A stretch of 46,248 nt of DNA from Tissierellales bacterium (GCA_030146915.1 JASLAT010000031.1:1-46248), one strand, 5' to 3'. Positions 1-7,210 are shown, numbered from the stretch's first letter. Notes: generated from the sequence alone by a model not told the origin. Numbers and translations: made by a program.

Positions 1-264
1 CTTATAGTAACTAATCTTTTAGCCTTTGCTGAATTTGAAAGATCTATGATAATAGAAAGAACCCAGCAGGGTAAAGCTATAGCTAAACAAAAGCCAGGAT
101 TTAAAGAGGGAAGACCTAGGAAGTTTAATAGAAAGACTATAGACCAGGCCCTTTCGATGCTTACTGTCAATGGAGGGGACTATAGTTATAATGAAGTAGC
201 TGAGATTATGGGCATTAGTAGGAGTACCTTACTTAGGAGACAGAGGGAACAAGTAAACAAATAA
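1..264 (+). CDS. Serine site-specific recombinase (resolvase/invertase), C-terminal part
   Basis: The reading frame is open from base 1, so the 5' part of the gene lies outside the window; the first ATG at 46 is internal. The opening residues LLAFAEFERSMIIERTQ are the end of the serine-recombinase catalytic domain and its long E helix. Then come the GRP-type linker (about residues 38-42) and a C-terminal helix-turn-helix (YNEVAEIMGISRSTLLRR) that binds the crossover site. Family members of this short type are about 190-200 aa, so roughly the last 45% is visible. It would catalyse strand exchange through an N-terminal Ser, which is not visible here. A hairpin follows the stop. It suggests that the left edge belongs to an integrated or formerly mobile segment. 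Confidence 0.85.
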   Translation, partial: LIVTNLLAFAEFERSMIIERTQQGKAIAKQKPGFKEGRPRKFNRKTIDQALSMLTVNGGDYSYNEVAEIMGISRSTLLRRQREQVNK

Positions 265-280
265 GTTTACTTGTTTTTTG
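250..280 (+). terminator. Rho-independent terminator of the recombinase gene
   Basis: A perfect 9-bp inverted repeat (CAAGTAAAC at 250-258 with GTTTACTTG at 265-273) surrounds the stop codon and is followed by a run of T. The stem overlaps the last four codons of the recombinase. Confidence 0.7.
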
Positions 281-382
281 TTTACAAAATTAGATATATT
301 TAAATAAACTGTCAGGAAGAATACTAATCATAAGGATCTATCTTAGTAGGAGAATATGAATCTTTATTGAGATTCTTAGGAT

Positions 383-453
383 GCGTTGTATAACACAACG
401 CTTTATGCAACGCAATTACTTCCGTTGTATAAAGAAACTATAAATGCTATAAT
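383..453 (+). promoter_or_regulatory. Promoter with repeated CGTTG(T/C)ATAA operator-like elements
   Basis: A -35 TTGTAT (425-430) and -10 TATAAT (448-453) are separated by 17 bp, with AGAGGTGATTTT just before the ATG at 472. Upstream and overlapping the -35 are copies of CGTTGTATAA at 384-393 and 423-432 and an inverted copy (CGTTGCATAA on the minus strand) at 403-412. A perfect 7-bp palindrome, GCGTTGT/ACAACGC, spans 383-389 and 395-401. The arrangement looks like a binding region for a DNA-binding protein, plausibly the regulator encoded immediately downstream. That last point is inference. Confidence 0.6.
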
Positions 454-471
454 AAAGTAAGAGGTGATTTT

Positions 472-1344
472 ATGAAGGAGCGTGAAACTAATAATCTAGA
501 GTACAAACTGGATATAACAAATACATTTTTAAAAACTATAACAGCCTTTGCTAATTATGGTGGAGGTCAGGTCATATTTGGATTAGATGATGATGGAAAA
601 ATTGTAGGTCTAGATAATTTAAATGAAAAGGCCCTAAATATAGAGAATAAGGTAAATGATAATATTAGCCCCTTGCCTGACTATAATCTAGAGATAGATC
701 AGGAAAAGAAAATAATAAGGCTTTTAGTAAGAGAGGGAATCCATAAGCCCTACTACTATAGGGGAAAAACTTATAAGCGGGCAGATTCTTCCACTGTAGA
801 GGTAGATAGAGTGGAGCTAAATAGATTGATTTTACAGGGTTCTAATAAAAACTTTGAAGATTTAAAAGCTTTTAATCAAGATTTAAGCTTTAGATATTTA
901 GAAGAAGAGCTTAAGGAAAAACTGAATATTAAGGAGCTTAATTTAGATATTCTAAAAACGCTAGGCCTATATAGTGATGAAGATGGATATAATAGGGCTG
1001 GGGAAATACTTTCAGACAAAAATTCATATGAAATGATTGATTTAGCTAGATTTGGAGATACTATAGATATTTTTATAAGTCGAGATAGATTAGGTCAAGT
1101 ATCTTTAGTGGAAGCTTTCAATAAGGCCCTAAAAATTTTTAGAGATAATTATACATATGAGATTATAGAAGGAGCCAGTAGAAAAAGGCTGGAGAGGATA
1201 CCAGAAAAAGCCTTTAGGGAGGCTTTGGCAAATGGAATTGTTCATAGGAATTGGGATGTAAATTCCAGTGTAAGAGTAGCCATGTTTGAGGAAAAAATAG
1301 AGATTACATCACCAGGAGGACTTCCACAAATTAAAGCGGTTTAA
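472..1344 (+). CDS. AlbA_2/Schlafen-domain putative transcriptional regulator, C-terminally truncated
   Basis: Residues about 1-110 form an AlbA_2 (Schlafen-AlbA_2) domain: E-x-x-x-LEYK start, TAFANYGGGQVIFGLDDDGKIVG core and PYYYRGKTYKRADSST. Residues about 190-290 match the RecG-like ATP-binding C-terminal region of this family (EAFREALANGIVHRNW, then FEEKIEITSPGGLP). Full-length members continue after the SPGGLP motif to about 450-490 aa with a winged helix. Here the protein stops six residues later at 290 aa, so the DNA-binding end is missing. Genes of this type are usually autoregulatory transcription factors of accessory regions. The start is supported by a GAGGTGA site. It is probably a remnant, although the remaining ORF is intact. 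Confidence 0.75.
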   Translation: MKERETNNLEYKLDITNTFLKTITAFANYGGGQVIFGLDDDGKIVGLDNLNEKALNIENKVNDNISPLPDYNLEIDQEKKIIRLLVREGIHKPYYYRGKTYKRADSSTVEVDRVELNRLILQGSNKNFEDLKAFNQDLSFRYLEEELKEKLNIKELNLDILKTLGLYSDEDGYNRAGEILSDKNSYEMIDLARFGDTIDIFISRDRLGQVSLVEAFNKALKIFRDNYTYEIIEGASRKRLERIPEKAFREALANGIVHRNWDVNSSVRVAMFEEKIEITSPGGLPQIKAV

Positions 1345-1372
1345 AGGCTGTTTTTTCTAAGAATAAAGTTTT

Positions 1373-1846
1373 TTATTTATTTTTATACTTTATACTTTTT
1401 ATATGCTTTTTTCTACTCTTATGATCTGATTTTTCCCTTAATTCTATAACTTTATAAATATTATCTATTTCAGATTTATTATAAATAGGTTCTGTATAAG
1501 ATTTTATTAACTTAATTACCTTAGAATAATAGGTAACATTTTCTATATTAGTTTTAAGAGTTGCTTCTCCTGAAAATGCAATAATAGATATAAAGTTTAC
1601 ATTAGATAAAACTGGATCTAGTTCCTGTAATCGTTTTATGTGCCCGTAGTTTGGGTCTATAGGATTTTAAAAATGCGTTTTAAGGCCGTATATATTTTGA
1701 GTCCATGTTTTAGAATACCTATCACCAAATATTCAGCCCTTATAGTTTTTATTTTCTATTATAAAAACTGCAAATTGAGATATAACTATATGGTCTACTT
1801 GATTAGTTCCACTGGAAGTTTCTATAAATACATCATTTATAAAAGG
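1373..1846 (-). pseudogene. NERD (nuclease-related) domain protein, disrupted remnant
   Basis: The minus strand reads in one frame as FINDVFIETSSGTNQVDHIVIS, then FAVFIIENKNYKG, stop, IFGDRYSKTWTQNIYGLKTHF, stop, NPI.PNYGHIKRLQEL, and finishes in a Lys-rich tail at a TAA (1373-1375). This is the NERD signature (GxxQxDHIVIS, ENKNYKGWIFG, TWTQ, NPIRQNYGHI). The first internal stop is TGA at 1733-1735, where the family has Trp (TGG to TGA). The second is TAA at 1667-1669, where a Gln would be expected. The N-terminal start region beyond about 1846 is missing. Its 3' end faces the truncated regulator's 3' end 28 bp away. Not functional as it stands. Confidence 0.75.
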
Positions 1847-1863
1847 TGGTGATTTTGACTGTG

Positions 1864-2295
1864 ATGAATAAGCCCAGTAAATTTTTCATAATATTAATAG
1901 TAGTTGTACTTTTACTGATATTTTATATTTTTAAACTATCTAATAAATTATCACTTATTAGCTCTACTATAAGCGAAAATATGAACGGAACATATTTATA
2001 TGGGAATCCTATAGTTGATAATAATGCTACATATCTTGTTATTGAAGATGACTATATATTTTTCTATGAAGAATTTAAACCTATCCAAAAATTTGAAATA
2101 AATTATAGAGATAATAATATTATTAAAATTAACTCTAAAAAACTTCAGTTGACTTTAGTAAAAGTAGTTTCAGAAGAAAATGAATTATATGTTGTTTTAA
2201 ACACGATTGATAAAATTAATAATTTAAATAGTTTCAGGTTTAATAAAATATCGGATATCTCTTCTTTTATAAATATTAAATCTAATAATTATTAA
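1864..2295 (+). CDS. Small membrane-anchored protein of unknown function
   Basis: I do not recognise this 143-aa protein. It has one hydrophobic segment at about residues 5-24 (FFIILIVVVLLLIFYIF), then a polar, predicted extracytoplasmic domain of about 115 residues rich in Asn, Ile and Tyr with no Cys. The pattern GTYLYGNP.....ATYLVIEDDYIFFYEEF suggests a small beta-rich domain. The ribosome site AAAGGTGGTGA lies at 1842-1852, so the ATG at 1864 is preferred. An upstream in-frame GTG at 1846 falls inside that site. It lies just downstream of a gene remnant on the other strand and is followed by a terminator, so it is a single-gene unit. Confidence 0.6.
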   Translation: MNKPSKFFIILIVVVLLLIFYIFKLSNKLSLISSTISENMNGTYLYGNPIVDNNATYLVIEDDYIFFYEEFKPIQKFEINYRDNNIIKINSKKLQLTLVKVVSEENELYVVLNTIDKINNLNSFRFNKISDISSFINIKSNNY

Positions 2296-2340
2296 ACTTA
2301 TTTTATAAGATTTTTCTAAAAATATATATTTGGAAATAAA

Positions 2341-2369
2341 AAACTACAGTTTGAAACTGTGGTTTTTTT
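2341..2369 (+). terminator. Rho-independent terminator
   Basis: AACTACAGTTT pairs with AAACTGTGGTT (one G-U pair) and is followed by seven T. It ends the 1864-2295 unit. Confidence 0.75.
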
Positions 2370-2371
2370 AT

Positions 2372-2399
2372 TTGTAAATTTTTTGTAATTTTGTATAAT
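2372..2399 (+). promoter_or_regulatory. Sigma-A-type promoter for the 2453-3130 gene
   Basis: TTGTAA at 2372-2377 and TATAAT at 2394-2399 have a 16-bp spacer, putting the transcript start near 2406. That is at or after the in-frame ATG at 2405, so this ATG could not be translated from a normal leader. This supports the downstream start. Confidence 0.5.
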
Positions 2400-2452
2400 A
2401 TTGTATGAGGTCTAATTATGATTTTTTTAAGCAAAAAAGGAGGTGTCTTAAG

Positions 2453-3130
2453 ATTAAAGTAATAGCTACTATAGCAACTGTTCTTTTATTAATTTTATTT
2501 TACAAGTTAGTCTTCTTTCTAGCATTTGTAGGAGTAGGCCTATATTTACTTTATTCCATATTTAGAGGATATCGTAGAAGTAAATCAAAAATTTATAAAT
2601 TTGGAATAGGATTTTTATCATTAGTCTTAATATCTTCGGGGATAAAAATTGCAGGAATTAACAATAAACCGACATCTAATAATAAGACAGAAGTTGAGGA
2701 AAACTTTAAACTTGCAAAAAATAATAAAAAAATTGAAAATAAACAAAAGTTTACTAAAGAAGATAATATCGATAAAAGAAAACCTTTTAATGATAACGAT
2801 GAAAAACTAGAAGATTTATCAAAAAATAAAGATGAAAATAATAAAGCTCATGTAGATAAGAGTGAGAAAAAGTCATCAGAAACTAATACCAACATTGTTA
2901 GTAAGGAAAGCAATACTTCTTCTAAAAATATAGATTCTCATTCTACGCAATTAAGAGCAGAGGAAGTTAAAGATTCAAAGCCAGAACCTCTTAGAAATAA
3001 TCAAAATGTATATATTACAAAAACTGGTAGTAAATATCATAAAGGTAAGTGTGGAAAGGGTAATTTTTTTGAGATAAACCTTAAAGAAGCACAAAGTAGA
3101 GGATTAGAACCATGCAGCAAGTGTTACTAG
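2453..3130 (+). CDS. Membrane protein with charged linker and C-terminal Cys/His module
   Basis: The 225-aa product begins with two or three hydrophobic segments (about residues 3-35 and 50-67). A long Lys/Asn/Asp/Glu-rich, low-complexity linker follows (about 70-185). The last 39 residues carry the pattern TGxxYHxxxCGxGN...LxxAxxRGLxPCxxCY, a probable metal-binding knuckle (one His, three Cys). The same module ends the hydrolase encoded at 3448-4584. The only strong ribosome site (AAAGGAGGTG, 2436-2445) is followed after 7 nt by ATT, not ATG, at 2453-2455. The in-frame ATG at 2405 sits on the predicted transcription start. I therefore favour an AUU start. Function unknown; it may tether something at the cell surface. 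Confidence 0.6.
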   Translation: MKVIATIATVLLLILFYKLVFFLAFVGVGLYLLYSIFRGYRRSKSKIYKFGIGFLSLVLISSGIKIAGINNKPTSNNKTEVEENFKLAKNNKKIENKQKFTKEDNIDKRKPFNDNDEKLEDLSKNKDENNKAHVDKSEKKSSETNTNIVSKESNTSSKNIDSHSTQLRAEEVKDSKPEPLRNNQNVYITKTGSKYHKGKCGKGNFFEINLKEAQSRGLEPCSKCY

Positions 3131-3138
3131 TATTAAGG

Positions 3139-3372
3139 ATGGTTTATGAAAAAATTATTAGGAATATAACACTAATATTATTACTCATGTTAATGTTTTG
3201 TTCTGATAATAAAGAATTAATCGAATATAAAATAGCTAAAGTTTTACAATAATTTATGGATTTACTTCTAGAAAAAGATTTAAAAAAGATAGATCAATTA
3301 ACAGATAATTTTATAACAAATGAATCAGTAGCACAAAAACTTAATAAAAGTGTAAATTACAATGAAAATTAA
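3139..3372 (+). pseudogene. Small exported or lipoprotein-like gene interrupted by a stop
   Basis: From ATG 3139 one frame encodes a basic start, a hydrophobic stretch ending in a Cys (ITLILLLMLMFCSDNKE, lipoprotein-like but with a poor lipobox) and then IEYKIAKVLQ. A TAA at 3250-3252 interrupts it. The same frame continues without further stops as MDLLLEKDLKKIDQLTDNFITNESVAQKL to TAA 3370-3372. The continuing amphipathic coding pattern suggests a 77-aa gene broken by one nonsense change (CAA to TAA is the simplest). Alternatively two very short peptides are made. It lies between two exported-protein genes on the same strand. No family recognised. Confidence 0.45.
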
Positions 3373-3447
3373 ATACTTATTATTGTTAAAAAGTTTAATC
3401 TTTGATATTTAAGTAATCTTAAAAAATAATATTAAGGAGGAATGATT

Positions 3448-4584
3448 ATGTTTAATCAGAAATTTAAAAGAAGTTTAATTTTACTACTATCATTTCTATT
3501 AATTTTTACTTCAATAGTGTTTAATGATAGTGAGAGTTTTGCTCAAATTGCAAAACCATCCTATAAAAAAGTACGTGATTTAAAGGTTCATTATATTGAT
3601 GTAGGACAAGGAGATAGTATTTTCATAGAGTTACCTGATGGAAAAAATGCTCTAATTGATGGTGGTCCTACTTATGCAGCTAATAAAGTTATAACTTATA
3701 TTAAACAAACTAGAAATAATAAAATTGACTATCTTTTTGCCACTCATCCACATGAAGATCATATAGGTGGATTACCCACTGTAATTAATACTTTTGAAGT
3801 AGATAAAATTTATATGCCTGATAAAGCTCACACGACTAAAACTTTTGAGTATCTATTAACAACTATACAGTCTAAAGGAAAAACTATTATACCTACTAAT
3901 CATAATACAGTAGTATTTGATATGCCAGGTCTAGCTCTTAAAGCTTTTGGACCTGTTGATGCACAGAAAGCATCAAATTTGAATAATTCTAGTATAGTAC
4001 TTAAGTTACATCACAAAAAACATAATTTTCTATTTACAGGTGATATTGAAGCTGAGGCTGAAAGACAATTAATTAATAGTGGTAAGAATTTAAACGTTAA
4101 CGTATTAAAAGTTGCTCATCACGGAAGCAATACATCCACTACACAAGCTTTTCTTGATAATGTTAAGCCAAGCTATGGAGTTATATCTTTAGGAGCTAAT
4201 AACCAATACAATCATCCTCATAATGATATTGTAAATAGACTTAAGTCTAATAATGTACAAATACTTAGAACAGATCAAGATGGAGATATAACTTTTACAT
4301 CAGATGGAAATAATTTAACTGTAGCTAAAAATGGTGTTGTTATTAAAAGAGATACTCCTACAGTTAAGAAGCCTGTTATTAAGCCTAAACCAAAACCAGT
4401 GGTTAAACCTAAGCCTAAGCCAGCTCCGGTAGTTAAACCAAAAGCTCAAGTAGGTACTAAGGTATTGGTTACCCCTACTGGTAAAAGATATCATGCAAGG
4501 AAATGTGGTAGAGGTAATTATTCATGGACCACATTACAAAAAGCTAGAGCTAGAGGACTAACACCTTGTAAGAAATGTTACTAA
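3448..4584 (+). CDS. Secreted ComEC/Rec2-like metallo-beta-lactamase-fold hydrolase
   Basis: The protein has 378 aa with an N-terminal signal peptide (basic start, hydrophobic core to about residue 30, FAQIAKP cut region). Residues about 45-290 form a metallo-beta-lactamase domain of the ComEC C-terminal type: VHYIDVGQGDSIFIELP, LIDGG, the metal motif THPHEDHIGG, FTGDIE and VAHHGSNTST. A Pro-Lys-Val repeat linker (about 300-335) follows. The C-terminal 39 residues form a TGxxYHxxxCG...PCxxCY module shared with the 2453-3130 protein. This class is thought to act on nucleic acids or phosphodiesters outside the cell; the substrate is not known here. ATG 3448 is chosen because GGAGG at 3436-3440 is 7 nt away. 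ATG 3442 is too close. Confidence 0.85.
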   Translation: MFNQKFKRSLILLLSFLLIFTSIVFNDSESFAQIAKPSYKKVRDLKVHYIDVGQGDSIFIELPDGKNALIDGGPTYAANKVITYIKQTRNNKIDYLFATHPHEDHIGGLPTVINTFEVDKIYMPDKAHTTKTFEYLLTTIQSKGKTIIPTNHNTVVFDMPGLALKAFGPVDAQKASNLNNSSIVLKLHHKKHNFLFTGDIEAEAERQLINSGKNLNVNVLKVAHHGSNTSTTQAFLDNVKPSYGVISLGANNQYNHPHNDIVNRLKSNNVQILRTDQDGDITFTSDGNNLTVAKNGVVIKRDTPTVKKPVIKPKPKPVVKPKPKPAPVVKPKAQVGTKVLVTPTGKRYHARKCGRGNYSWTTLQKARARGLTPCKKCY

Positions 4585-4587
4585 TAA

Positions 4588-4628
4588 AATGAAGCACTAT
4601 AGTATTTATAATACTATAGTGCTTCATT
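4588..4628. terminator. Long perfect hairpin after the hydrolase gene
   Basis: An 18-bp perfect stem (4588-4605 with 4611-4628) has a 5-nt loop, beginning 3 nt after the stop codon. T-runs are weak on both sides, so it may act as a transcript end or stabiliser on either strand. Confidence 0.6.
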
Positions 4629-4629
4629 A

Positions 4630-5053
4630 TTACTATCCTTAATTTCAATTACTAAAGAAAACTTAATTAAATTATGTATTTTTATTTCATTGAAAGATTC
4701 CAATCTAGTAAATATTTCTAAACCTGAACTTAGTTTTCTCCTACTGAGAAAAATTTATAAATATATTTATTATCATAAAGAATCCTAACATTCATTATTT
4801 CGCCTATATCTAGATCAATATTAGATTCATTTGTGTTTTTAAGGTCCTTAACTTCATACTATATTATTGGTTTCTATTTTTTAAGTTTTTAAGAAAAATT
4901 AACTTCAGAAATAGTTATTTGACTCTAATACTTTAGATTTACTATTTATTATTTCATAATTAACTTGATTATTTGGTTTTTTAAACTCGATTATAATTTT
5001 TGTTTTAAGTATTTTATTTTTTATATTGTTATCAATTATGATAATATCTTATT
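4630..5053 (-). pseudogene. Degenerate coding sequence, family not recognised
   Basis: About 420 bp without an intact gene. On the minus strand, stretches look like former coding sequence in shifting frames: KTKIIIEFKKPNNQVNYEII near 4950-5000, then NESNIDLDIGEIMNVRILYD near 4780-4840, then SGLEIFTRLESFNEIKIHNL near 4660-4730, with stops and frame changes between. It directly follows the intact 55-aa ORF at 5054-5221 on the same strand. It may be the decayed second gene of that unit, with a beta-rich exported-type domain. Low confidence; a comparison with intact homologues would decide. Confidence 0.35.
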
Positions 5054-5221
5054 TTAGTTGTTATCTAATATAAAAGAACTAATTATTATTATAAACCCTA
5101 CTGGAAATAAAAGTATTCCAAATACCGCAATAGGTGTTTTTTTAAATACATCTGATATCATGTATAAAGACATTAAGCAAATTAAAAATCCTATATCTCT
5201 TAACTTAGATGTTTTTGACAT
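5054..5221 (-). CDS. Small two-helix membrane protein (55 aa), unknown
   Basis: Starts at an ATG (5219-5221) preceded by an excellent AGGAGGTGAAC site and encodes MSKTSKLRDIGFLICLMSLY..., with two hydrophobic segments (about residues 10-24 and 31-50) and the stop TAA at 5054-5056. The strong ribosome site and hydrophobic pattern support a real gene. It lies 18 bp after the stop of the carboxypeptidase gene on the same strand, so both may share a transcript. No family recognised. Confidence 0.6.
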   Translation of the reverse strand: MSKTSKLRDIGFLICLMSLYMISDVFKKTPIAVFGILLFPVGFIIIISSFILDNN

Positions 5222-5238
5222 TTAAGTTCACCTCCTAC

Positions 5239-6159
5239 TTAAATATTATCATATATAGTTTTTAAATCTAAAAAATTATACTGAATTGTAGAAGGATTTC
5301 CCTCAGCTCCAGCGCTAACTACTATATATTCTTTATCACTTTTTTCTCCAAAACTAACTAAGCAAAGTCCTGCTGCTTCAGTATATCCAGTCTTTCCTCC
5401 TTTAAGATAGTTTTTACTTATATCTAGTATATTTCTTTTATGAAAAACATTATTTGTTATTTTATGCTTGCTAAATAAAGTTTTATTGGGTTGGGCTATA
5501 TGATCTTTAGACATAATTATTTTTTTAAATATTTTATTTTTTAAGGCATAATCAAAAAGTTTAGCTATATCTTCAGTTGTACTATAGTTATTACTATCAG
5601 TTATTCCACTACTGTTAGAAAAATGTGTGTTATACATTCCTATACTTTCCGCCTTTTTATTCATAAGTTTAACAAACTCATCTTCACTTCCTGATATTTC
5701 ATAAGCTAAACTTATACTAGATTCTCCACCAGATTCTAGAAGTATCCCATATAGTAAATCTTTTATTCTAGGATTATCTTCTGCCTCAAATCCAGATTGG
5801 CTCATCCCTTCCCTAACACAATAATTTATAACATCACTACCTATCTTAACCCTTTTATTTAAATTTTTAGCATTTTCAATACCTATTAATGCTGTCATAA
5901 CTTTAGTCATAGATGCAGGATTTATTCTTTCTAATCTTGATTTACCTAAAATTACTTCTCCCTCTGCTCTATCTATTACAATAGCATTATTAGAATAAAT
6001 TCCCTCTATTTCTTTATATTCTTCTGATAAACTATAATCAATTTCACCTATGTTTCCTATTAACTTTTTTATAGAATATAAATTAAAATTATTAACAAGA
6101 AGCATAAAAACTCCTATTAATATAATCATTGAAAAACTTATAAATCTTTTTTTACTCAA
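5239..6159 (-). CDS. D-alanyl-D-alanine carboxypeptidase (peptidase S11)
   Basis: 306 aa. It trims the terminal D-Ala from peptidoglycan stem peptides outside the membrane. An N-terminal hydrophobic segment (about residues 8-26) acts as signal or anchor. The penicillin-binding motifs are present: SMTK near residue 82 (SxxK nucleophile, in NPASMTKVMTA) and KGGKTGYT near residue 257 (KTG). The second motif, usually SxN, reads SGG in LLESGGESSISLA, so the usual Asn is Gly. The C-terminal beta domain of PBP5 is absent; the protein ends just after the catalytic domain. The start is TTG (6157-6159), 8 nt after AGGAG. I would call it DacF-like. It may be co-transcribed with the small ORF downstream. 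Confidence 0.85.
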   Translation of the reverse strand: MSKKRFISFSMIILIGVFMLLVNNFNLYSIKKLIGNIGEIDYSLSEEYKEIEGIYSNNAIVIDRAEGEVILGKSRLERINPASMTKVMTALIGIENAKNLNKRVKIGSDVINYCVREGMSQSGFEAEDNPRIKDLLYGILLESGGESSISLAYEISGSEDEFVKLMNKKAESIGMYNTHFSNSSGITDSNNYSTTEDIAKLFDYALKNKIFKKIIMSKDHIAQPNKTLFSKHKITNNVFHKRNILDISKNYLKGGKTGYTEAAGLCLVSFGEKSDKEYIVVSAGAEGNPSTIQYNFLDLKTIYDNI

Positions 6160-6339
6160 TTAATCAACTCCTATTGTCTGAAAATAAATATTAAGAACAA
6201 TATTTAAACTAGTATTTTGAATTAATATAAATTAACTTCTATTAGTAGATACGATTGAATGTGTCAATTATCACGAGAAATAAGTATTTATTTTTATAAT
6301 TTTACTACTTAGTTATCATTTATGATAAGATTTTTTATG

Positions 6340-6361
6340 AGTAGATTTAATATAATCTACT
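6340..6361 (-). terminator. Hairpin downstream of the arginase-family gene
   Basis: AGTAGATT (6340-6347) and AATCTACT (6354-6361) form an 8-bp stem with a 6-nt loop. On the minus strand it is followed by CATAAAAAATCTT, a weak U-rich tail. The rest of 6160-6368 shows no gene. Confidence 0.4.
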
Positions 6362-6368
6362 TAATATA

Positions 6369-7118
6369 TTAAAAAAATAATATCTTGCATATTTCGTTAT
6401 TTAACTTATTGTTTTTACTTAAATTTTCAGCTTTTACCAATCTATGAGAACTTTGAGGATTAATAGTATCTTCACCACAAAGATCTGCTGCAAAAATTTT
6501 ATGTTTTATATTTTCTATTAGGTTTCTAAAACTATCAAAATCCATACTTCCTTGATCCCAATTTGTAATTGCTAAGTTTCTACTGAATACATCTTTATCT
6601 ATACTTAAATATGTCTTATAACTAGGTAGAACCTTATTTATCAAACTTTTATCTTTTACAAGATTCTCCCTACTTATAATATGAAAATTTTTTATATTAT
6701 AATATCTAGAGTCTAAATCATCTAAATACTTTTCGCTTACGCCTAAGATATAAACTTCTTTTAAATATTTATTATTCTCTATAACATGACTTAACCATGA
6801 ACCACAACTTATAAATCCATCATAATTAATATCTAACATTTCTGTGTGATTATCTAATAAAACTAAGCTAAAAGGCTCATTTATACCTTCTAATATTATA
6901 CTCGTTAGATAATGATAGTTGCCACTTGCCAAATATGTGAGTCCTAAGGGCCTGATTCTTGTCATATAAGCTCTTATTTTGTTTAAAGTATCGTAACTAC
7001 ATAAATAACTAACACCTCTTAATTTCGTTAAATTAAGAACTTTATAGTTAAACTTTTTATAAAAGTCCATATTTAAATAATAATTATCTAAATTAATTAT
7101 ATCTATATGTTTTTTCAT
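6369..7118 (-). CDS. Arginase/agmatinase-family protein
   Basis: 249 aa, near the size of short ureohydrolase-fold proteins. Arginase-family metal motifs can be traced but are altered. GNYHYL near residue 67 stands for GGDHS. LLDNHTEM near 87 stands for DxHxD, with Glu as the third acid. SIDKDVFS near 170 stands for SxDxDxxDP, without the DP. ADLCGE lies near 210. Enough carboxylate and His ligands remain for a binuclear metal site, but the substrate cannot be told: arginine, agmatine, formiminoglutamate or something else. ATG 7118 is chosen because AGGTGAT precedes it; an upstream TTG at 7133 lies inside that site. It is divergent from mtnA, and the two share a 92-bp promoter region. Confidence 0.7.
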   Translation of the reverse strand: MKKHIDIINLDNYYLNMDFYKKFNYKVLNLTKLRGVSYLCSYDTLNKIRAYMTRIRPLGLTYLASGNYHYLTSIILEGINEPFSLVLLDNHTEMLDINYDGFISCGSWLSHVIENNKYLKEVYILGVSEKYLDDLDSRYYNIKNFHIISRENLVKDKSLINKVLPSYKTYLSIDKDVFSRNLAITNWDQGSMDFDSFRNLIENIKHKIFAADLCGEDTINPQSSHRLVKAENLSKNNKLNNEICKILFF

Positions 7119-7210
7119 AATATCACCTGACAAAATTATATATTTAAAAATCTATTTAAACAAGTATCATAATTTCTTATGTTATAATTACTAATAAAGG
7201 GAGTGATATT

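Noticed and set aside
1640..1852. 70-codon plus-strand ORF over the NERD remnant
   Set aside because: It is antisense to recognisable NERD coding sequence and has no ribosome binding site.
4381..4440. Short direct repeats (AAGCCTAAACC-type) considered as a CRISPR-like array
   Set aside because: They encode the Pro-Lys linker of the secreted hydrolase, have no spacers of constant length and stay in frame.
4588..4628. Long palindrome considered as an insertion-sequence end or attachment site
   Set aside because: It lies 3 nt after a stop codon, has no partner copy or target duplication in the window, and looks like the other gene-end hairpins.
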